Positions 31,434 through 43,823 of a stretch of 64,000 bases of DNA are shown here, piece after piece. The notes below the pieces were generated by a model. That model worked only from the letters and a program-made list of their open reading frames with translations. It was not told the origin of the DNA and did no database searches. The stretch's first letter is position 1; each line of letters starts with the position of its first letter. This DNA is from Fremontodendron californicum. Taxonomy: Eukaryota; Streptophyta; Magnoliopsida; Malvales; Malvaceae. The stretch lies in NCBI GenBank assembly GCA_030761205.1, contig JAULJL010000025.1, positions 1,994,001 through 2,058,000 of the forward strand, given 5' to 3'. The translations under genes and the position numbers were made by a program.

Positions 31434-34400
31434 CTAGTTATTTGGCCAGTTGGGACTCAGATTAGCCAAAATTATGGCCAATATAATGAAAAGCATGACA
31501 GCCTGCATTTGGTTAAATAAAATAATCAGTGAATTTTCTTGGAAATAATATGACAGAAGGATGCAGAAAAGTCAAGGGTAACTCACCAGAAGTGGAGTGT
31601 AATTGGACTGATTCCGAATTATGTAAGATTTTCTGGTCAAACCCATAAAAGATTGTTAAGTATGAAGGGATGAAAAAGAGAAGAAAAAAAAAAACAACAT
31701 TGAATTTGAAACTTTGGCAAACCTTTTGTTCAGGACCCCTGAGTCCCTGCAAGTTTTCAGGATTGAATCCAGTCTGCTCAATGTTTTTTGTGCATTTGGA
31801 TCATTTTTGTCAACCTACAATAGCCAATGAAGAACTTTTGGTGTCATGAAAAGAAGAAGAAAAAAAAAATAGAGGAAATGACACATACATGAGATAAAAC
31901 TAATGCAGAACAGGATACGAATATGATGCATCGAATGACATTCGATGCATAAGTTGATATATCTTATCTAATATTAAGACGAACCACATACCTTGGCTAT
32001 CAACATACAAGAGAAATCATAGAAAGCACCGTAGAAATCAGCCATTGTTTTTGTTCGGTCAATGACTTTTGCAGTGAGACCTGGAAACATGATCAAGATA
32101 TACTGAACATCAACCCAAGATAATAAGCCTTATAACTGTATACTATACATTCCCTGGACCAAAACTTAAGATGTAAAATTGAATGATCACAGGTTGACAT
32201 AAAACGAGCAAAGCACCAAGATCAGGTTTATTATGATTCTATTGATGTAAACGAGTTTAAAGAAATCTTTTAAACCCAACTTTAAGTGTCTGCCTCAAGT
32301 TTAATCTCCAAAGAAAACAATTCCAAAAACTAATATCTTACCACGCCTCATTTTCACAACACCTCTGAAGACTTCAATGTTGTTGTAGCATAAGGCTAGT
32401 GTTCCAATAGCCATGACCTAGTAAAAGCAAGACACAAGAAATTAGAGACAAGCTTGACCAGGTCAGCAAAATTTGAAAATAGGAGCTGATTTAATGCACT
32501 TAAAGCAAATGATAAAGAATGACATGCAACTCAATGATATACAAGAGTGAAGACCTATGCTACTCCGACTCTTCATTTTTCTTGAAGTACCCGTGTCTGA
32601 CGCATATTAGGATACGAGTATAGGGATATGACCCTCCAAATACATGTAAAAACTGGAAAAAAATGAACATACCCGTGTCGGACACATATCTATATCCGAC
32701 ACTCACACCCGAGTCCGAGTAACATAAGTGAAGACAACTTATAGAATACTTTCTCCAACCTGAGGGATAGCACAAAACCGAAATATTGCAGGATCATGTA
32801 AAGCAGACATGTATTTCAGGCAATCATCCACATGTATTAAAGCATTAGTGACCATGTCATTCAAGCACTGCACTGCCTTGACTGAATTTTCCTCATATTT
32901 CAAGTCCTACAGGTGAAAATATAATTTAAGAAACACATATTTGAAAGATGATCCAAAAACTAAATTCATACACATTGAAAAGTTACTCAAACTTGAATGA
33001 AATATGGTTGCAACTTTAAATGGAAGTTAGGACAGAAATTGAGATAGAAGATGCAACAGAGGCATACCTCAAGTTTGTTGACATATTTACTCCAAATCTG
33101 GCGAGGCCAAAACATGCGCGACTTTGGTATCTCATTAATATCCTCTAGATAATCTCGGATAATATTTGTTTTCTGTCATTTTGTTAGATCCAAAAACATG
33201 GTTTTAGAATCAAATCTTTAAACAAATGTGAAAATCCAGGCATGAAAAATGTTGGTTCATTTATATATCAGAGAAATACCTGAAGAAATAAACCCATTGA
33301 ATTGGAGAGAGTATCTGGAGCCAAATCTTCTGACCCATAGGCATGGAAAAGTTTGGACAGACCTAATCCGACAAGTCCTGCTACATAGTGACAATATTCA
33401 TCATAGTCATCAACTGTTTCTACCTGCAATAAAAAAACACAAGTTCCTGGCATCACATATAAGATAATATGAATACATTTAAAAGTTGTATTCATGCATA
33501 ACATATTGTGCAAATTTAGTGGCTAAGCTTGAGAGATCAAGTTCTTATATATGGTAAGATACAATCTAGAAGAGATCAACCAGTGTTAGATACTTCATAA
33601 ATGAACATTTCATTTACGAATAATCAAATATCTAAAGCTAAAGAACCCATTTTCTCATTCATACATCCAGGTTATAGGTCAGTGCCCAGTAACTCATGAC
33701 AGATATAGCAAATAATATGAAAATATCCATGGGTAAAGCCTTCAGTAAAATTTATTCCAGTTTTCAAATACTTCTTGTTTAAGAGAAAACCCTGAATTTT
33801 GTTGACTGAAATAGTACCCTGTCTTTTCCTTCCCACCCCTCAACAGGAAAATCAGTGTTCGTCAAGAATAAGGCAGAAAAAAATAAATAATACATGCATG
33901 ACAAACCTCCTTGCAAATAAATTTTGCCATCCCTGCACCCATTCTTTTTGTAATGTCCTCAATTGCCTCCTGATAACTGCGGAATTAATTGAGAACTATT
34001 GATTATTTGCCAAAATCCACAAGCAAAAACAACTAGAACCAAGTATTTAAGATAGCCTGATTAGGAGATAAAGATATAAAGTAAATTAATTAAGCACAAA
34101 CTAAAAAAATGTATCAACATAACATTGAAATATTGGCATAAACAAGGAAGATTAAGAAAAACTTAATAACTGACCCTTTTTCAAGTTCCAGAAAAGCAGT
34201 AGATACAAGATGAAACTGGTCCATGAGAACTTTGTAGTTCTTTATACCACCTGAAAAGAGAGAAAGCTATATGAGCAAGTGAAACAATTTTCTATTTTGA
34301 GAGGTAAAATTTCCAGCAATAAAATGAGTCCAATCTATGTTACTCGGACTCAGGTGTGAGTGTCTGATAAGGGTATGTATCCGACACGGGTATGTTCAAT

Positions 34401-35068
34401 TTTTTCTAAGTTTTTCCATGTATTTGGAGGGTTCTTGGAGGGTTATATCCCCATACCCATGTCCGGATATGCATCGGACACGGGTACTTCAAGAAAAATG
34501 AAGAGTCCGAGCAACATAGAATCCAATTTCAATGATATATTGATATTCCAAAAAACTTAAAGACAAGAACCATCTCTGAAAAGGAGGCAAAATTTCAAGA
34601 TGCTCACATGAAAAGTGCCAGTCACAATTATATATGTGACGATAAAAATCTATAAGGATAGGAACTTTGACATCTGTTGCTATGCTAGTGTCATCCTCTG
34701 CAAGAAAAAACCATTAGTACAGATCAAACCCATGAATATATTGATCTAAAGAAATGGTCAAAACTTGTTTTCTTATTTAACAACTTGAAAAGGAAATAAA
34801 CTGGTTCAAGAATCAAGATTCAAATGCAAAATATTACTTTCATTTACATGCAACCTAGCTTGTCATAGAGCCAATATGTAGAAATGATTCCTAATAATTT
34901 AGAATCAGTGAAAAAATATACATGATGGGAAAATGACATTAAAAATTTGGAAAAGAAAAGAAAGGCTGAAGATATTAAGAACAAACCAACAGTATCAAGG
35001 GCCCGAAGAACCAAATAAAATATACAGACCTGCAAAACCACAAAATGGTACACTTAGACAATTCATTG

Positions 35069-35113
<45 letters not shown>

Positions 35114-35133
35114 TATATATATATATCTCATTG

Positions 35134-35188
<55 letters not shown>

Positions 35189-35528
35189 ATTGAAGAATTA
35201 TTAGTCTAAAACCTTAAGAATTAATACCCATGGAAAATATATTGTCAGAAAAAAATCATCAAAATTGACAAGAAATTTATCAAATGACACGTCATATAAA
35301 ATTCAATGAATTAACCAAAACTTGATTGCTTACGGCGTTTCTAAGGTTGGTGTCAAGTTGTTGAATAACGAGAGCGAAACTACGAGAAACTTTGTGAAGC
35401 ATGGAGAAACAGAAAGCCCAGTGAGGCTCTGATGGGATCTGTTTCTCGGCATGCCTGGCAGCCATTTTCAGCTTCAACAATGGATAAAAATCATCTGGGT
35501 GTTTCACAAGCGCTCCCAAACTCCCCAT
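31434..35528 (-). CDS. SQS: Squalene synthase (farnesyl-diphosphate farnesyltransferase)
   Basis: ER-anchored enzyme joining two farnesyl diphosphates to presqualene diphosphate and then squalene with NADPH: the first committed step to sterols and triterpenes. Thirteen exons on the minus strand: 35334-35528, 34987-35029, 34608-34697, 34175-34250, 33907-33976, 33280-33423, 33068-33172, 32760-32906, 32342-32417, 31992-32080, 31723-31814, 31587-31632, 31434-31502; sum 1242 nt, 413 aa, the plant norm. Key sites: CFSMLHKVSRSFALVIQQL, first Asp-rich motif DTVEDD (about 77-82), YCHYVAGLVGLGLSKLF, second Asp-rich motif NIIRDYLEDINE, VMAIGTLALCYNN. The C-terminus KSYIIRNQSNYTP then LLAVMLFIILAIILANL is the membrane anchor, split by an intron. 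Introns hold two family-1 MITEs and a long AT microsatellite. Confidence 0.97.
32555..32727 (-). mobile_element. hAT-like MITE, family 1, copy E
   Basis: 173 bp in a squalene synthase intron. The ends are CTATGCTACTCCGACTC and GAGTCCGAGTAACATAA. The 8-bp duplication GTGAAGAC (32547-32554 and 32728-32735) is exact, the cleanest proof of mobility for the family. Confidence 0.93.
34335..34519 (+). mobile_element. hAT-like MITE, family 1, copy F
   Basis: 185 bp in another squalene synthase intron, plus orientation. TIRs are CTATGTTACTCGGACTC and GAGTCCGAGCAACATAG. Flanks AGTCCAAT (34327-34334) and AATCCAAT (34520-34527) match at 7 of 8. This is the best-preserved full-length copy here. Confidence 0.92.
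35072..35185. repeat. (AT)n microsatellite, two blocks
   Basis: Two long TA runs separated by a repeated TCATTGTTGAATATAT linker, in the first intron of squalene synthase. The linker also precedes the first block (TTCATTGTTGAATATA), so the whole unit seems duplicated. Confidence 0.9.
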
Positions 35529-35588
35529 TCTTTCTTCTTCTTTTTTAAAAAAAAAAAAAAAAAAACTTCAAATCAGATCCAAAACAAC

Positions 35589-35640
35589 AAAATGAAATCT
35601 GGGTATATGAAACCAAAATGAAATCTGGGTATATGAAACC
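35589..35640. repeat. 26-bp tandem duplication in the squalene synthase leader
   Basis: Two exact copies of a 26-bp unit (from AAAATGAAATCTGG to ATATGAAACC) about 60-110 bp upstream of the squalene synthase ATG, next to an A/T homopolymer at 35547-35565. It probably lies in the 5'UTR or core promoter. Confidence 0.85.
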
Positions 35641-38155
35641 AGGCACTTTTAAAGAGCGAGAGAGGTTGTGGATCTTCCTGGGGAGATAATTAATTGGGTT
35701 TTTCTGCACTTACTGAAATGATGCTTGGATTTGGTCTACTCTGGCGTCAGTGAATTGACAAAACAACTGCAAAATTACTGTGATATCAAACTTGATTTCT
35801 TTCTTCACTTCAAACGATATGAGGTTTGTGAAAATGACCTCTGAATTTTGGGAATACTATAATTAATTGGGTTTTCTTTTAAGGAACCGATCATAAAATG
35901 TTTGAATGGCCCAATTTGTTTGACAAAATTGTGGAAAGCGAACTACAACCACCGGCTCGAAAAGTGTTGAAATATTGGATATAAAATTATCCAATAATTT
36001 GGACTTTCTTCAGCCATTCAAACGAACAAATCATAAACACATATTAAATAATTATAAAAATATTTGGATAAAATATTTAAAAGTGTGATTTCATTTCGAT
36101 CAATATTTTTTAAAATTTAAAAATAAATTTATTTATTTCAATAAAAATAAGAAATTTTTTTAAAATTTATAAGAAATTTCATGAAATTCCACTTAAAATT
36201 TGTGGTTTTTTAAAATTTCTCAAACTCTTCTCTCACTTTATTTTAAGATAGCACACTATAAAATACAAAATTAAAAATAAATTATTATTTTATTTAATTA
36301 TGATATATATTTTTTATTTTTATATTATTAATAATATCAATATATTTTTACGAATATAATGATACTCATATTGTATATTTTATATATATATATATGTATT
36401 TTTTTATTTTTAATATCATTATTTTTATTTTATAATTATTTTTTTATTTCTTAAAATTTCAACAATTCTAAAAAAAAATTATCCAAACAAAATAATTATA
36501 AATTTTACTATTTCAAAATAATGTATTTTTAAATATTCTTAATTTAAATTTTATCAAAATTTAAAAAAAAAAATTATCCGAACGCACTGTTCAAAGTCGA
36601 CTCTTGATCTACCACCTTCCACACTTGAAACCTCAAACCCCGTCTACCTACTATATAATAATAATTGAACGTTTTATAGTAGGATTTTGTTAACGTTCTA
36701 AAGTTATTTTTTAAAATTAATTAATATATTATTTATAATATTAATATTATATTAAATATAAAAATTAATAATTTTATTTATTATTTTTAATATATTAAAT
36801 AAAAATATTATTATATTTAATAACTTTAAAAATTACTTTTAAGCACTCGTTAATAAGATCTTCTAAAGTTACCATTTCAAATTATTATCCATTAAAAAAT
36901 TAGTCACTTTCGAAGGATGGAAAGTCAGAATCAGATTTAGGTTGAGTTTGAGTTTGAATTTTATATTAATATTATTTGCTTAAGTTTGACTTACTCGAAA
37001 TATAAATAAAATATTTTATTTAAATTCATCTAATCATATAAAATTATTATCTAGACTTGCACAAATTCATTCAAATTTATACATTAAAAAAAAACAATTT
37101 TTATGTAAAAAAAATTGATATCTCAAAATTTTATATTAATAATAGTAAAATAAATCGAACCAAATCTGAATAAAAAATATCATATTTAAAATCTAATTTT
37201 TTTTATTCAAATCAATTTTTAAATTTGAACGAATATTTCCTGAACACATATTTGAAACTTACTTTAAGAACTAAATCCAAATGTGAATGGAAACCAGAAA
37301 CCGAAGCTGCGAAGCAGAGAGGGTCTTTCCAAACATGAAGGAGACAAAGTGCTATCAGTGGTTAGGAGAGGCAGACGATCCATTCAAATAAAGAGATTCG
37401 ACTTTCAAGTGCTAGTAAAAATTAGTATTTCCTCATTTGGTGAAACGAACTCTTTGAGACTTTCGTTTTTACGTGCTACAATAGAAAGTAAAAACCACCA
37501 AATTTATCATACAAAAACAAACTTGATTCAATGCCTGCCCGAAAAACCCACCTGTCAAACAAAAATCTAACAATTTTATGCAGCTTTTAGTTACTTGGAG
37601 AAAGAGATCGATATTATACTAGCATTAGGCTTTACTATAGCTCTTCATGCATACACCATGCTTCTTTCGATGAGAGCTAGACCGGGAATTAACAGTGGTT
37701 ACAGTGAAAGCAAAAGAAACCAAAAATGGGAAAGAGAGTGGACTAAACAATCAGAACAGAAAATATAACTCTGCCATTGAAGTACAAAGCTTTGGGCATG
37801 TTAAAAAAAAAGGGTCACGGTCTCACAGACTTCCAGTCATGGCAGACAAAAGACAATCTATCCAAAGAAATGCTCAGAAAAGACATTGCACAGACACAAA
37901 ACCCATCTACGGGGTGGATCCCATCACCTGCCCTTGTGATTTTTCATCAGTTCCAGCCCAGGTGCCAAGGTCCACCCCAAAGTTCACTCTCCTCCCACGT
38001 CGTGACCAAAAAGTCCAACACTAAAAAACTTAAGAAGAGAAACAAATTGAACCCAAACAGAACTGAACAAAAGAAAGAAAAAAAAAACCAGACCACTATT
38101 TGGTCCCATACGTATATCCCAGTCATGTCATCAGAGCTACGTACTTAGATTTGGT
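35641..38155. other. Squalene synthase upstream region and 3' flank of the Mei2-like gene
   Basis: The promoter of squalene synthase should lie in 35641-36000. From about 36000 to 37270 it is AT-rich low-complexity DNA. From about 37600 to 38155 composition is gene-like and probably holds the 3'UTR of the Mei2-like gene. No protein-coding signal recognised on either strand. Confidence 0.45.
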
Positions 38156-38378
38156 TTAAGTACACTTAGAGCCAGTGCATCTTCCAACTATTGTTTCTTT
38201 CACCAATTGCTTTGAACCATCACGAGCTGGGTTGAATCTCAGTGGTTGAAAGTCCTCAGAAGGAAATCCCATATTCTCAAAGTGCTTCACCAGCTGTTCC
38301 ATGCCCTGTTAAATGTTAAATCATCAACATAAGTTGTGTGAAACTGACACAAAATGACGTTTTACATTGTTAGGTGTT

Positions 38379-38423
<45 letters not shown>

Positions 38424-39991
38424 CCTGGAGTTTAGCACAATATATTTCACGAATCTTGCTTGACTGGAAACAATCCCAATGTTTATCGTGCCATACATGA
38501 AAAAACTTCCTGGCAGCTCCTGGGTTTGCAAAGTTTACAAATGCATAACCTTTGTTTGACTTGGTACTGCAAACATGGCGAACATGGCAATATCACTATC
38601 ATGAAAACTTGAGAGTTGAAAGAGACAGCATAAAAGTGCAAGAAATATAATGTAAAATGGAACAAAGTAATTGAATACAATGATTAATTTTGAGGGATGT
38701 GAATCTTTGTAACATACATAAAGTCTACCGGAAGGTACAAGAAATCAAACGCTGAAAATGAAGGAGGTTCATCTGCAACAGCATTCTGGGACTCTGCCTC
38801 TCTATTCGTAATCATGCAATGCTGGTCAAGAAAATCCTTCAACATCTCTCGTCTACAAGAAGCCAAAATACTGAAATTCAGACCAGTGCCAAAAGACCAA
38901 AACTTTATAGTTATTACACAAATATCAACACCCAAGGAATACAGGAACAGTTCATTCAAATGTTTTGAGCAAAGAAATCAAAAATATATATATAAAGAAA
39001 ACGAATTGCACAAAACCAAAATCCACGTGCCAGTTCGCCTCACGCATTGGCCAACCCAAGTCCCAAAGGATCCATCCTTCAAGTCTTAAACAACACTACA
39101 ACAGCACATACGGATACAAAACTCCATCTATGAATGCCCAAAATAATTACAGGGAAAACGAAAAGACAACTAAAAAAACTCATCAACCCATATCATCATT
39201 CAATTTAATTAGCTGCCTTAGGAGTAAAAAGAATGGCTGAAATGCATTATACATATCACATGAATGTAAAAGAAAACCAAAAGATCATACGTGTATCTGT
39301 TGGGTATGTTCCTTATCATGACCGTCGTTTCCTTTCCATCATCTTTCAGTGGAATCGGTGGATGTTTCTCTCTGTTGTTATTACCAGCCCGACCTTGAAC
39401 CTTCTTTGGGTACTCAAACGAAGCTTGATGATCAGCATTTCTAGCAAAATGCTTGTTAATGTCTCCGGTACTATGACTACTAGGCTTAGCCCTCCAACCT
39501 TTCTTGCGAGCTTGAGTACTGTCAGCCCTTACAAACCCTTCTTTCCCATATCTTTTATTCCTACAATAATCTATATTCCTTCTCCGGCTACCTCCCATGT
39601 TTTCCTTTCGAGCCACGAGTCTGGGCTCCTGCACTTCTTCAAGCACCATCTTAGTCTTGAAAGGTTCCAGCAAGGAAGAGGCCGGTTCAGTCACCGGCAT
39701 GGAAGCAGCAGTAGCAACATTCTCTGGGGTCAAGAAATGGGCTTGTACTGCATGATGATGAAGGTAGTAGTATGAAGGGTGAGAGAACAGTGGAGCTGAG
39801 AAAGGATGGGGATGAAGACATGATAGGGTTGGATAATGAAGAAAAAGTGGGTTTTTGGGTGGAAATTTGGGATAATTAGGAGCTGAAACTATAGCATTTC
39901 TTGCAGGGAAAAACTCTGGGGCTTCTGGGTTTAAACTCCAAGTTCTCATCTCCATTTTCTGGGGAAAACTCAGAGTAACATCATTTCTCAT
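38156..39991 (-). CDS. Mei2-type C-terminal RRM protein (MCT / MEI2 C-terminal RRM only-like)
   Basis: RNA-binding protein with the Mei2-specific third RRM; plant relatives include the MCT and terminal-ear-like proteins linked to meristem and organ initiation. Exons on the minus strand: 39291-39991, 38718-38852, 38425-38566, 38156-38305; sum 1128 nt, 375 aa. I chose the ATG at 39991-39989; a TTG five codons upstream is in frame but not a likely start. The N-terminal 200 residues are Pro/His/Tyr-rich (FPPKNPLFLHYPTLSCLH) and unstructured, then basic. The RRM spans about 220-350: TTVMIRNIPNRYTREML (RNP2-like), SAFDFLYLPVDFITKSNKGYAFVNFANPGAA (RNP1 KGYAFVNF), FHVWHDKHWDCFQSSKIREIYCAKLQG, typical of Mei2 RRM3. 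The tail is VGRCTGSKCT. An AT microsatellite (38382-38418) lies in the last intron. Which plant subfamily it belongs to is uncertain. Confidence 0.9.
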
Positions 39992-40151
39992 GACCTCCTT
40001 GTTCAACTGTAACAGTAGTACGATTCCAAGGCCAGGTTATTGACCCATGACCTTCTAGCTATATACAGTATACCCTATGTAAGGGCAAAAATGAGTGTTT
40101 TTTATAAATTAAAAAAAAAATGAAAAATTAATTATTAATCAAAAACAATTA

Positions 40152-40674
40152 GGGTAAATATGAAAAATATGTTCTCAATAATTAAATAATTGTTAAATGA
40201 TCTTATAAATAAAAGTTATTTGAAAAAAAAAAAAAAAATTATTATAAAAGATATTGTAAAAATAAAATTGTCTTTAATGAAAAAAACTTATTTTTCTTTT
40301 CTCTTTCATTAAAGAAATATTTTTTTTTAAATTATAATTGAAAATAAATTTAAAAAATAAAATATTTAAATATATTTTTTTAGATTTAAAAAAATTAATT
40401 TTAAAAATATTATTTTTATTTTTAAATTTTTTAAATTAAAAAAATAAATTAAAAAATATTATTTTTTAAAATTAAAATATATATATTTTCAGAAAAAATT
40501 TATATTTTGATTAAAAAGTAATTTAAAAATAAAAGAAAAAGGGAAAAAAATTATCAAGGATAATTTTGTTTTTACAATTTCTTTTTTAACAAATTTTTTT
40601 TTTCAAATAATTCTTAATCATTATATCATTTAATAATTATTGTATTGTTAATGGTATATTTTTCAAATTTACCC
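40152..40674. mobile_element. Fold-back MITE, Mutator-like, family GGGTAAAT, copy 1
   Basis: 523 bp. The left end GGGTAAATATGAAAAATATG pairs with the right end ATATTTTTCAAATTTACCC, and imperfect complementarity continues about 50 bp inward (AATTGTTAAATGAT against ATCATTTAATAATT). The exact 9-bp duplication AAACAATTA (40143-40151 and 40675-40683) supports a Mutator-like origin. Confidence 0.88.
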
Positions 40675-42373
40675 AAACAATTAACATGATTAACGATTTT
40701 TTTGTCAACAAGAGTTATGAACTTATGATCGATTCATTTACTATATTGTGTTATTGTTGTTATAATGAAAAATTTTGTATTTGGTAGTAATATTTTTCTT
40801 TTGAGGTATCATGCAAACCATATAAAAGGCCTATTTTTGGAGAGTTATTTATCAAAAGTCAAAACTATTGCTATTATTATTGGATAGTTTGCCTTTTTCT
40901 TTTCTTCCTTAAAGTTTTATAAATGAATCTTTTTCCTTTACCAAAAAAAAAAAAACCTGAAAAATCTTCATTATCCAAACAATAAAAAAAAAGATATAAT
41001 TTTAACATAAAAAAATTAAAATAATAATGGTTATTTTCAAATGAATAAATTGATATGATTACTTAAATGAATATATATCAATTATCTAAATTTATAAACT
41101 CAAAATTTAACTCAGTTTGTTCATATAATCACGTTTAACATATGATATTTAACAAGTTTAGTTCAAATCATAACACCTGTAATATTTTTTCTTAAAAAAT
41201 TATCTAAATTCATTTATTATGGTATTTAAAACTTTATCGTGAGTATATATATATATATATATATAATATTTTGCTAAATAATATTTTTAAAACATTTTTT
41301 AAAATTAATATATTATTCATAATAATAATAATATTGTATTAAATACTCTAACTGATAGCTTTATTTATTATTTCTAATACATTGAATGAATATATTATTT
41401 TTAGAACATTCAATAGCAAAATTCATTTTAAAAAAACTAAACTTTAATATGTTTTCTATCCTCACTCTATTTTTTTTTAGGAAAAAAATCTCCAAAGAGG
41501 TTCTTTAATATATATTACTCACGTGACAGTTTTCTAAAAATAAAATATTTATTTTTAAATTTTTTAATAATAACTATTTTTTATAATAGTTTTTATAATA
41601 ATAATAATAGTAATCTATAACATATATTTATTTCAAATTAAAAGATAAATAGAAAATTTATCCGAAAAATAACAAGAAAAAAGGGGAAAAAAAACTGATT
41701 CAAACAAGATTTGGAATTTTTTTTTAAAAAGATCAGGAAAAGAAAAGAAAAAAAAGAAGAAGAACAAGAAGAAAAAAAAAAAAAAAGCAAATCTGGAAAA
41801 AAATTGAATTGTATTTTAATTCGATTTTTTTCCAAAAAAAAAAGACGTGTCTTAAAAAACACAACAAAAGAACAACACTAAAAGAAGCAAATTTGAAATT
41901 TTTAAAAAAATTAAAAATAATGTTTCCCAAAAAAATGGAAAATGCATCAAAAGTTAAAATGGGGAAAAACTACAATACAATCAACACAAAATTAGCAACA
42001 AAAAAAAAGGAAGTGAGATTTATAGGGTTTTGGATTAGAAACTTTTAGGAGGATTTTGGACATTTTAAATAAATGGGATGATGGAAGAGGAGTAAAGGAA
42101 GAGGTTGGAGGCGGTTTTAGGGCCAACGACGCGATGCAAGATCTATGGTTTTAGCTTTAGAAATTTTTTTCAAAAGAATATCAATATAGTAGGTTTTGAA
42201 AAAAAACTACTTCCATTAAAAGAATTTGGTTTTGCCCCAACCTTTGGTGCGGCCAAATGAGAAGGTTTCCACTGAACTAGAGGCTGTTTGGATAACAGTC
42301 TCTAGTGCAATTAGGATCTTTCCCAATGCATTGGAGGTTAATATTCCTCTAGACCGTCCAGTGGAATTACAAA

Positions 42374-42917
42374 AGGTAAATATAAAAAACATCTCCTCAA
42401 TAAATAAATAATTGTTAAATAATTTAATAGATAAAAATTATTTTAAAAAAATAAATAATTAAAAATTGTTATAAAAGAGATTGTAAAGATAAAATTATCC
42501 TTAATGAAATTTTTTTTTTCTTTCATTAAGAAAATATTATTTTTTAAAAATTTTAATTGAAAATAAATTTAAAAAATAAAATATTTAAATATTTAATTTT
42601 TAAAATTTAAAAAATAAAGAAATATTATTTTTATTTTTTAAAAATTTTTAATTAAAAGAAGTAAATAAAAAAATTAAAATTTATTTTTTAAAATTAAAAA
42701 AATGTTATTTTCATAAAATTTTATTTTTTAATTAAAAAGTAAATTAAAAAATAAGAGAAAAAGGGAGGAGAAGGTTTTTTTTTTCAATGATACATTTGTC
42801 TTTACAATATCTTTATAATAATTTTTAATTGTTCATTTATCTTTTTCAAATAATTTTTATTCATTAGATCATTTAACAATTATTTATTATTTGAGGGCAT
42901 GTTTTTCATATTTACCC
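42374..42917. mobile_element. Fold-back MITE, Mutator-like, family GGGTAAAT, copy 2
   Basis: 544 bp, diverged from the copy at 40152 but collinear with it. The left end is AGGTAAATATAAAAAACATC and the right end ATGTTTTTCATATTTACCC. The exact 9-bp duplication is AATTACAAA (42365-42373 and 42918-42926). Confidence 0.88.
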
Positions 42918-43536
42918 AATTACAAACCTCTTGGAGGTTTTTTTACATTTATAGCCTCTTGTTTTATTTTTATTTTAAACTTTTATAATATTTTAAATGA
43001 TAAATAAATTTATATGTAAATATATTATTATCAAAACTTTGAATTGATAATTTAATAAATAAATTTTATTATTATTAAATATAATAAATAAATTTTATCA
43101 TTGTATAATAAAAATATTATGATAAAACTTTAATTATTTATTAATTTTATAAATATAAAATAATTTTAAATTTTTATTATATACAAATTTAAATTTAATG
43201 TTCTTAATGGTCATTTTCTCTTCTCATTACAATTTATTTTACCGTCACTACTACGTTTGCATCCAAACACATATCTCACCGCTGATTTTAATCTCACTAT
43301 TACAGTATTCAATCTTATCGTTACAATAACTAATCTCACTTTCACTGTTATTTTTAATCTCACTGCAACCGATTTCACCGTCCATTCAAATGAAACCTCT
43401 AAGTAAAAGATAAAAAATGACGCGGACGAGTGCCGATAAGGAAGATGGCCAAAATTTGGTAATTTAGAGAAAGATTTGGAAACAAAATGTGGGGTTAAAG
43501 AAAGAAAAGAAAAAAATCATACTTAAGGCTTAGGAT

Positions 43537-43823
43537 TATACCTGCTCACGGGCCGAGCAACCCGCCCGGGCCGGCAGGCCCGGCTCGTATTGGACCGGGC
43601 CTGGGCAGGATATTTTGTGTTCCGGGCCGGCCCGGAACAGTAAATTTTATTATAATAATATTATTTTATTTAATTTTAATTATAAAAAAATATTAAAAAA
43701 TATTTTTTTATTCCAATGAACAGTGCTTCGGGCCTAAACGGACGGGCCGGGCCGACCCAGGGCCGGGCCTGGGCAGAAAAAATAAAAAAAAATGGGCCGC
43801 GGCCCGGCCCATGAGCAGCTCTA
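43537..43823. mobile_element. hAT-like MITE, family 2 (GC-rich ends), copy A
   Basis: 287 bp. GC-rich arms of GGGCCGG/CCGGCCC words surround an AT-rich core. Ends are TATACCTGCTCACGGGCCG and CGGCCCATGAGCAGCTCTA. The exact 8-bp duplication is CTTAGGAT (43529-43536 and 43824-43831). It is an unusual island of CpG-rich sequence in AT-rich DNA. Confidence 0.9.

Larger units (their letters stand above)
39992..43536. other. Gene-free AT-rich region, part 1
   Basis: It contains two related fold-back MITEs (annotated) and A-rich DNA (41640-42000). A small island of normal composition at about 42220-42370 has one frame reading RPNEKVSTELEAVWITVSSA, which I do not recognise. That frame is cut by the MITE at 42374 and is not supported as a gene. 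Confidence 0.5.

Noticed and set aside
37283..38148. Plus-strand frames of 95-123 codons (for example 37695-38024)
   Set aside because: Downstream flank and 3'UTR of the Mei2-like gene; frames overlap each other, lack domains and are Lys/Gln/Asn-rich as expected of AT-rich non-coding DNA.
39233..39775. 180-codon plus-strand frame opposite the Mei2-like first exon
   Set aside because: The minus-strand frame gives a clear Mei2-type protein with correct splice joins; the plus frame has no recognisable content.
42226..42411. Possible small gene (RPNEKVSTELEAVWITVSSA...)
   Set aside because: Protein-like composition, but only about 45 codons before it runs into a MITE; no family recognised, so left as a remark.
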